From positions 54,199 through 94,554 of the forward strand of contig PSPX01000007.1 of assembly GCA_004195715.1 (NCBI GenBank): a stretch of DNA of 40,356 nucleotides, in the 5' to 3' direction. The notes beneath the pieces are model-generated. The model was given only the letters and a program-made list of their open reading frames with translations, was not told the DNA's origin and ran no database searches. Below are positions 34,664-40,356 of this stretch, piece by piece. Each line of letters begins with the position of its first letter. Positions within the stretch are counted from its first letter, which is position 1. The position numbers and the translations under genes were made by a program. The DNA comes from Methanobacteriota archaeon. Its GTDB lineage: Archaea > Thermoplasmatota > Poseidoniia > Poseidoniales > Thalassarchaeaceae.

Positions 34664-37600
34664 TTCCATCGTCGGCGATGAACGAGTCACGCTCCGGGAC
34701 CTCTTGCAACTCATCTATCTCCTGTAGCACAGTGGACAGCGCCATCTGCGCGTTCTGCCGATGCGGCTCCCCTAGAACGTGGCTGGAGTACCTAGCCTCC
34801 TCGAAAATCCTGTCCAGTGCGACCAGCGCCTGCTCGCTGATGGGCAGGGCGTTACGAATCGCCAGTTCAAACTCACGGACAGTTTCGAAATCCCTGCGCA
34901 GGAACCCTCTGCGCAACAGTATCTGACACAGACTCTCGTAGCAATTGAAGATGGCTTCTCTGACCTCATCGCCGGCAGCTAGGAGCTCTGCAGTGTAACT
35001 GAACACCCCAGCGAGTTCATCGATGGCGGCCTGCTTACGCCTACGCATCAGCATTGCCGCTCCGGCCACTAGAGCGAGTGCGATGAGTACGGCAACGAGA
35101 ATGGTCGAGAAACCGAACGACTCGCCTGTCTGCTGTTCATATTCTACATCGAGCCCGTCGCGGAAGATAGGTGGCCATGTCTTGTTGATTGGATCGACGA
35201 AGTCAGAGTCGGTAGTAAAGCACACCCGCAGCTCGCCCCAGAAGGTCTGGTTGTAGAATGAGGGGAGTCCTGTGTACGCCTCAAACTGATACACGAACAG
35301 GCCGTTCTGGTCAGTGAGTCCGACCCTAGTGAAATGTGATGTCTCCCTGTTGTCGCAGGTGCCGTTGACGAGATAAGCCGACAGTGGGAAGTCAGGCACC
35401 ACCTGTCCGGTGTCAAGCGCTGTGACGTTGATTGATCCGGACAGCAGCCTCTGATTCTTGGCAACATACAGGGAATCTGGATTGAAGTCGTAGGCCACGG
35501 AAATCAAGATTACCACCTCGACTTCAAGAGAGTCACCATTGAGGTACCTAGAGCTGTCGGGCTCGATCTTGATGGTCAGAGTCAGTGATCCTGGGGGCAT
35601 GGTTTGAATGGCATTCGTGGCGAGGTTGAAGTGCTCGGTCCCGTCATCTTCCCAAGGACTACCTGACAGTGGTAGCAAGAGATTCTCCCAATTCAACGAA
35701 ATTGTCATGTTGTGCATGATGTTGGATTCGCCGCCTATCTCTAGTATCCGCCCCTGCAGCTTGATCTTGGCGTAGGGATCTCCTCGGATGATGTCGAGAT
35801 TATTTGGGAACACCTCGATTTCAATGTCAGCCCTAGTGTAAACAATGACATTGTACTGGACCGGCAGATAGTAGGTCTCACCTGAGAAAGCGAAAGCGAT
35901 GTTATGAGGCCCGCGTGCGATAGCGTATCCAAGGTCATAGGTGTAGCTGAACGTGCCGTCAATTGAAGTGGTGATGGCCCCCACTACCTCGCCATCGAGT
36001 CGCATCGTCAACTCCCTGCCCTCAAGTCCAGGGTGACCGGACGAATCCTCGTCGAACAGCCGCCCGGTGAAGTTCCACGAGCCCCCTCTGGTGACGACAG
36101 ATGAATCGACCTGTAGGGTCATTCCTGTGTGATACGCGATAATCAGAACCGTTTCCGTGGATCCTATCCTGTGATAGCCCTGTTCTGGTGCCCTAATGGT
36201 CAGAGTATGGTTGCCGACCTCAAGGAAGTCGGATACGGTCCACAGATATGACCACTCGCCGTTCTCATCGGAGCTGGTTATGCCCACTAGTATGCCATCG
36301 ACGAATATCTGTAGCGAGTGGTTGGCGAGCCAGCCTCCGGGTAGATTGTCTTTCACCGTCCCGCTGAGCATCAGAGGATCACTCACGGCTACAGCCTGAG
36401 GCTGGACAACCGATATCTCCACGGGCCCATAGACAGTGAAGATAGACGAGGAGTTAGATCCCATAACAAACTCCTCACCTAGATATGTAATCAGAACGAT
36501 ACGTGGCCCCAACTCCATGTCTGGAGGCACGGGTATGTACAGACTGAAGGTCCCGTTCTCACCTACCGAGAGCCCGGTCAGAAACTCACCGTTCATAGAG
36601 ACCTGGAGATTTCTGTTAGGCAGCACTCTCCCCGAGCCGTCGGTGAGCATGCCCTCAATCAGCAGCAATTCGTTTCGGTCGACTTCACTAGGCGGCGTTG
36701 TCAGGACGACTTGTGAGGTCTGAGTGGCGTTGAACACCTCGGTGTACGACGAGGGAAGATAGTACTCCGGGTTGAGCGAATCGCCCTGGCCCATCGGATC
36801 GACCCAGGTGAACCCTCCAAGGAATGTCACCGTGACAGTGTGCATACCGTAGTCGACGTCTAGAGGCAAATCGTAGGTAATCGACCACTCGCCTGTGCTG
36901 GCGTTGGACTGCGTGGAGTACACTGGACCGACGCTTACTCCATCGATGTCCAAGTGGATTATTCCACCCCGGGGGTTGCCCCCGTGCACTAGGAATTGGC
37001 CGTGCTCATCAAGCAGAGTGCCACTGAAGGTCACACTCTCCCCAGCTATGGCTGAACCGGTGATGGAAGTAATCTCCAACTCGGTCGGAGCGAGGATGAT
37101 GACTCGGGTCCACGTCTCGTCGCCGAGGAGTCCGGTTGTGCCGTTGATTCCTGCGAACTCGGCAGAAATCGTCATCGGGCCAGGATTCCTCATGATATCA
37201 ACGCTAAGTACAGCGTTCATGGTTCCGTTAATGTCAGTGAATCCCCTCCAATCGAGGACACCGTCCATCAGGATGTCGACCGCTTCTGCTACAATCGGCT
37301 GTCCGGCGTTATCAATCAGCGAGATGTTTACACTAATCACGTCGCCTCGGATGGTCCTGCTATCCGGATCGAGGTCCTGAGGATCGTCTATAGTCAGCAG
37401 CGAGTACCCGCGACTGTCGAAGGTCGAGTTGCCGGTACTCGAACCGTAGTAGTTCACATTGGGAGTGTAAGTGGCCATCAGGTCGTGAGTTCCCCTCGGG
37501 AAGGTCAGGTCCAAGCGAATGTCAGCATGCCACGAGCCGTTGGGCGCGACGGATCCGCCTGTAACCGTGAAGGTGCTGCTCTGCCCATCGATGGAGAATG

Positions 37601-40356
37601 TCAAGGACGGGGAGAGAGTGTTGCCATCACGGTCGGTGATGCCACTGCCGTTACTGGAGGTCAGCATGCCGCTGACCGTGAATGACTCACCGGCCGCTGG
37701 ATTGTCAGTAATCGAGTCAAGAGTCAGATTGGTTGGAGACCTGACGATGATAGTCGTGATGGTGGTGGCAGTTGAGTGCAGCGTGGAAGAACCGTTGAAG
37801 AACAGCGTGATGGCTATCAGCCCAAGCGGGTGAGAATGCGGTATTGCGAACGAGAAGTTGACCACTCCAGCGCCGTTGCTCTGGAACTCAGGCAACCAAG
37901 TGTCGTGGAACTTCGCCCCTATTGTCGCGTTGCCAATCTGTCTGTCGTTGTCGCTCGACTCGACCAGTCGGGCACCGAAGTTGATTGATGAGCCACGGTC
38001 GGCCACCGTATTGATGATTGGATTCTTATCGACGAACTGGGTCACACCGCGAACCAGTATCGAGGCGTTTCCGGTACCGGTGAGGTAGAACGGCGTACTG
38101 CCATTGATGACGCTGACCACCACAGTCTTGACGCCGCTGGTGACACCGTTTCCGAGCGGATCTGTCGGGACCGATACTGTAAACGAACCATTGCTCGTTG
38201 TAGTGGCACTGTTGACGAGAGTTTCGCTTGAATCTGCGAGGAAGAATACCTCCACTGCCATCGGACCGTTAACGCTCCTGTTGCCATCCACAGCGTCGAT
38301 TACTCTGCCACTCATCGTGAACGTCTGCCCGGCTGTGACCTCGAGCGGTATGCTGTCTATCTCGACAAAGCTTGAAACTTGGACAGTGAGATTGACGAAG
38401 CTGTCGTTACCCAACCACCTCCCTGCATCAGCGACAGTGAGATTATCCGACTTGTCGTCTGGCACGTGCACCCGGATAGAATAGTACCCAGGCGTTGTAT
38501 CGGCGGGAATTACCGGGTTGAATATAGCGACACCATCGGCTCCAGTGGTCTGGTTCTCTATTAGCGCTTGAGAAGGCCCGCCCCAGTCGAAGTAGATGTT
38601 GGCCAGCACTCCCTGCAGCAGCGAGTCGTCCTCAACATCTGTGATGGTGGCGTTCACCCTCATGGTCGAGCCTGCTACGACAATGAGGGCGTTAGGCGCG
38701 GCTTCCACGACGAATTCAGTCTGTATCCCAGCATCATAGACGGCATCGTCCTCGACCTTGAAGTAATACCCGCCAGAGGGAGGATTTACAGTGAAGTCGA
38801 GAAGAACTCTGAGGCCGTACACACCGGAGCCGACCCCCGTTGGCATCTGGAAGCTGAGGTTGTAGCCGCCGGTGGAGTTGTTTATCCAGCCTGAAGCCAG
38901 CCTGTGGATCACTGGCGGCGCAGGGGATCCGTCAGGAGCGGGTGGGAGGGTTGAGGGGACCAGTAGTTGCACCACGACAGACGAGTTATTCCCCAGAATG
39001 GGGATGTCATGGAAGATGTCGTTGGCGAAACCCGATACCCAGTTGGTCATGCCTCTCGGCGTCCAGTCGAGCCCGAGTTCGACTGTGGCGTTGGCCCTGC
39101 CCTGGATGCGAATCACGTCAACTGCGGTAACCGGCTGCAGCCAAGTGGAGCCAGAGAAGTTCAGCACCCAGCTGTAGTCGCCCGCAAAGGTCTCCCAGGG
39201 GGGAGTGAAAGCGACGTCGAGCCTAGGCTGAGATGGGTCGGTGATATTCCATTCCTCAGTACCGTTGAGCTCAAGGATATAGGTGCCCGTGAAATCGCCC
39301 AGAGATGTGCCCGTGTGGTCGGTCAGAATCACTTCGACCACTGCGAGATTACCCCTCGGGATAGCCTGCAGAGAATAACTGAAGTTGACATAACTCCGTA
39401 TCCCGAACTGGTCTGTGAAAGTGGTCTGGTCGTTAGCGTAAAGACCCTCAGAGTCGAACTCCAGCTTGACCTGTACCTCCCCTGCGGGCAGTGGCACGTC
39501 GGCTGCTGAGAACAGCCAGTTAACAGAGAACTCGCCAGGGGAAGATGTCCAATTGCTGCTGTTCAGGTACCACGAGGTAAGCCTGATGTACGGGCCGTTG
39601 GTGTTGGAGCGCCGCATCTTGAGTATCAGCGTCCCATTCAGCGCCTCGGAGCTGGGGCCCCTGCTCAGAACTGTACCGTTCAGGTAGATCTGGGAGTCTA
39701 CCTCTAGGATGCTGTTGTTCGCTCCTGCCGCCTCAAGCGTGACGGTGAGGTTCGGGGCGGGGGTGATGTTGAACATGAACGGCATAGCAGCCGGCCTCAC
39801 ATGGTAAGACGGAGTACTGGCGTTGTTGAGGTCCTCCTCGTGCCAGCCGTAGAAGTTCAATGAGGCGTTAATCAGGCCAAGCGGCTCTGACTCATTGATA
39901 TCCAGTGAGAACTCGTAGTACCCGCCGGCCCCGACATCCGCAATCAGGCTGACCGGTCCGTCACTCGATGTGGTGTAGTTGAGGATGACCTGCAGGTTGT
40001 CGAGGGCGGACGGGTCGTTGAACGGGCTGCTGGCCCACGAAATCTCGCCAGAAACGGTGGTATTTACGCCTGCACCCAGCATCGGCTCGTTGTTGGGCGG
40101 AGGCTCTCTGATGCTTAGATTGGCGTCGTCTGAGACATTGAGGCGCCATGCGAAGGAGATTCCTTGGGAGCCGACGTAACCCTTCTCAAAGACGTGGATC
40201 ACCAGCGAGCCAAATCCGGGATTGATGACCATCTCAGGGGTGCCATTCAGACTGAAGCTGCCATTCGCATCGGTGGTCCCGTTGTCGATCAGGTGCTCGG
40301 GGAGCGAGGCGCTCCCCGGAACGTCCCCGGTGTCGTTGGATCTGACTAGGTAAAGG
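34656..40356 (-). CDS. Giant Ig-like/macroglobulin-like repeat surface protein with C-terminal TM and cytoplasmic DUF4129-like domain; 5' end beyond the window
   Basis: The 1858-aa ORF continues in frame upstream of M(40232): ...LYLVRSNDTGDVPGSASLPEHLIDNGTTDANGSFSLNGTPE-MVINPGFGS... to the window edge. C-terminus: TM 'STILVAVLIALALVAGAAMLMRRRK' then 'EAIFNCYESLCQILLRRGFLRRDFETVREFELAIRNAL' (DUF4129-like). Confidence 0.9.
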   Translation of the reverse strand, partial: LYLVRSNDTGDVPGSASLPEHLIDNGTTDANGSFSLNGTPEMVINPGFGSLVIHVFEKGYVGSQGISFAWRLNVSDDANLSIREPPPNNEPMLGAGVNTTVSGEISWASSPFNDPSALDNLQVILNYTTSSDGPVSLIADVGAGGYYEFSLDINESEPLGLINASLNFYGWHEEDLNNASTPSYHVRPAAMPFMFNITPAPNLTVTLEAAGANNSILEVDSQIYLNGTVLSRGPSSEALNGTLILKMRRSNTNGPYIRLTSWYLNSSNWTSSPGEFSVNWLFSAADVPLPAGEVQVKLEFDSEGLYANDQTTFTDQFGIRSYVNFSYSLQAIPRGNLAVVEVILTDHTGTSLGDFTGTYILELNGTEEWNITDPSQPRLDVAFTPPWETFAGDYSWVLNFSGSTWLQPVTAVDVIRIQGRANATVELGLDWTPRGMTNWVSGFANDIFHDIPILGNNSSVVVQLLVPSTLPPAPDGSPAPPVIHRLASGWINNSTGGYNLSFQMPTGVGSGVYGLRVLLDFTVNPPSGGYYFKVEDDAVYDAGIQTEFVVEAAPNALIVVAGSTMRVNATITDVEDDSLLQGVLANIYFDWGGPSQALIENQTTGADGVAIFNPVIPADTTPGYYSIRVHVPDDKSDNLTVADAGRWLGNDSFVNLTVQVSSFVEIDSIPLEVTAGQTFTMSGRVIDAVDGNRSVNGPMAVEVFFLADSSETLVNSATTTSNGSFTVSVPTDPLGNGVTSGVKTVVVSVINGSTPFYLTGTGNASILVRGVTQFVDKNPIINTVADRGSSINFGARLVESSDNDRQIGNATIGAKFHDTWLPEFQSNGAGVVNFSFAIPHSHPLGLIAITLFFNGSSTLHSTATTITTIIVRSPTNLTLDSITDNPAAGESFTVSGMLTSSNGSGITDRDGNTLSPSLTFSIDGQSSTFTVTGGSVAPNGSWHADIRLDLTFPRGTHDLMATYTPNVNYYGSSTGNSTFDSRGYSLLTIDDPQDLDPDSRTIRGDVISVNISLIDNAGQPIVAEAVDILMDGVLDWRGFTDINGTMNAVLSVDIMRNPGPMTISAEFAGINGTTGLLGDETWTRVIILAPTELEITSITGSAIAGESVTFSGTLLDEHGQFLVHGGNPRGGIIHLDIDGVSVGPVYSTQSNASTGEWSITYDLPLDVDYGMHTVTVTFLGGFTWVDPMGQGDSLNPEYYLPSSYTEVFNATQTSQVVLTTPPSEVDRNELLLIEGMLTDGSGRVLPNRNLQVSMNGEFLTGLSVGENGTFSLYIPVPPDMELGPRIVLITYLGEEFVMGSNSSSIFTVYGPVEISVVQPQAVAVSDPLMLSGTVKDNLPGGWLANHSLQIFVDGILVGITSSDENGEWSYLWTVSDFLEVGNHTLTIRAPEQGYHRIGSTETVLIIAYHTGMTLQVDSSVVTRGGSWNFTGRLFDEDSSGHPGLEGRELTMRLDGEVVGAITTSIDGTFSYTYDLGYAIARGPHNIAFAFSGETYYLPVQYNVIVYTRADIEIEVFPNNLDIIRGDPYAKIKLQGRILEIGGESNIMHNMTISLNWENLLLPLSGSPWEDDGTEHFNLATNAIQTMPPGSLTLTIKIEPDSSRYLNGDSLEVEVVILISVAYDFNPDSLYVAKNQRLLSGSINVTALDTGQVVPDFPLSAYLVNGTCDNRETSHFTRVGLTDQNGLFVYQFEAYTGLPSFYNQTFWGELRVCFTTDSDFVDPINKTWPPIFRDGLDVEYEQQTGESFGFSTILVAVLIALALVAGAAMLMRRRKQAAIDELAGVFSYTAELLAAGDEVREAIFNCYESLCQILLRRGFLRRDFETVREFELAIRNALPISEQALVALDRIFEEARYSSHVLGEPHRQNAQMALSTVLQEIDELQEVPERDSFIADDGIR

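Noticed and set aside
36895-39509. Several 100-180-aa + strand ORFs opposite the giant Ig-like gene
   Set aside because: Shadow ORFs; the minus frame is continuous with clear Ig-like repeats.
40298-40318. Perfect CGGGGAGCG-AGG-CGCTCCCCG inverted repeat
   Set aside because: Lies inside the open giant CDS; may be chance in GC-rich coding sequence, with no supporting context.
1-40356. CRISPR arrays, IS elements/transposases or prophage genes
   Set aside because: No regularly spaced direct repeats, transposase motifs or phage structural proteins were seen in any frame provided.

Overview
The window is gene-dense DNA from an archaeon. Direct evidence is an archaeal rpoE(Rpo7)-spt4-eS24-eS31 cluster, a DTD2-type D-aminoacyl-tRNA deacylase and an HVO_0476-type zinc-ribbon protein. 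The very large secreted/anchored surface proteins and tight packing suggest a marine Group II Euryarchaeota/Poseidoniales-like genome, but that is inference. I support about 25 protein genes and two tRNAs (Thr-GGT on -, Ser-GGA on +). Two giant surface-protein genes run off the window edges. The left one (1..4202, -) is missing from the supplied ORF track because it has no stop inside the window. The right one (34656..40356, -) continues upstream of the ATG that the track gives. The strongest candidate for something undescribed is a divergent amino-acid ABC transporter locus (21313..25456). Its substrate-binding protein appears circularly permuted (lobe-2 half before lobe-1 half, then a C-terminal TM anchor). 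Its permease carries an N-terminal YCF48-like beta-propeller and an AT-rich membrane insert inside the permease core. Other points: a class-IV aminotransferase/sulfotransferase overlapping gene pair that resembles a split form of a plant fusion protein, an AT-rich DinG/XPD-like helicase inside a GC-rich operon, a probable tandem ribbon-helix-helix regulator, and a receiver-like + PPDK ATP-grasp protein without the swivelling His domain. All calls are from reading the sequence; no database search was run.
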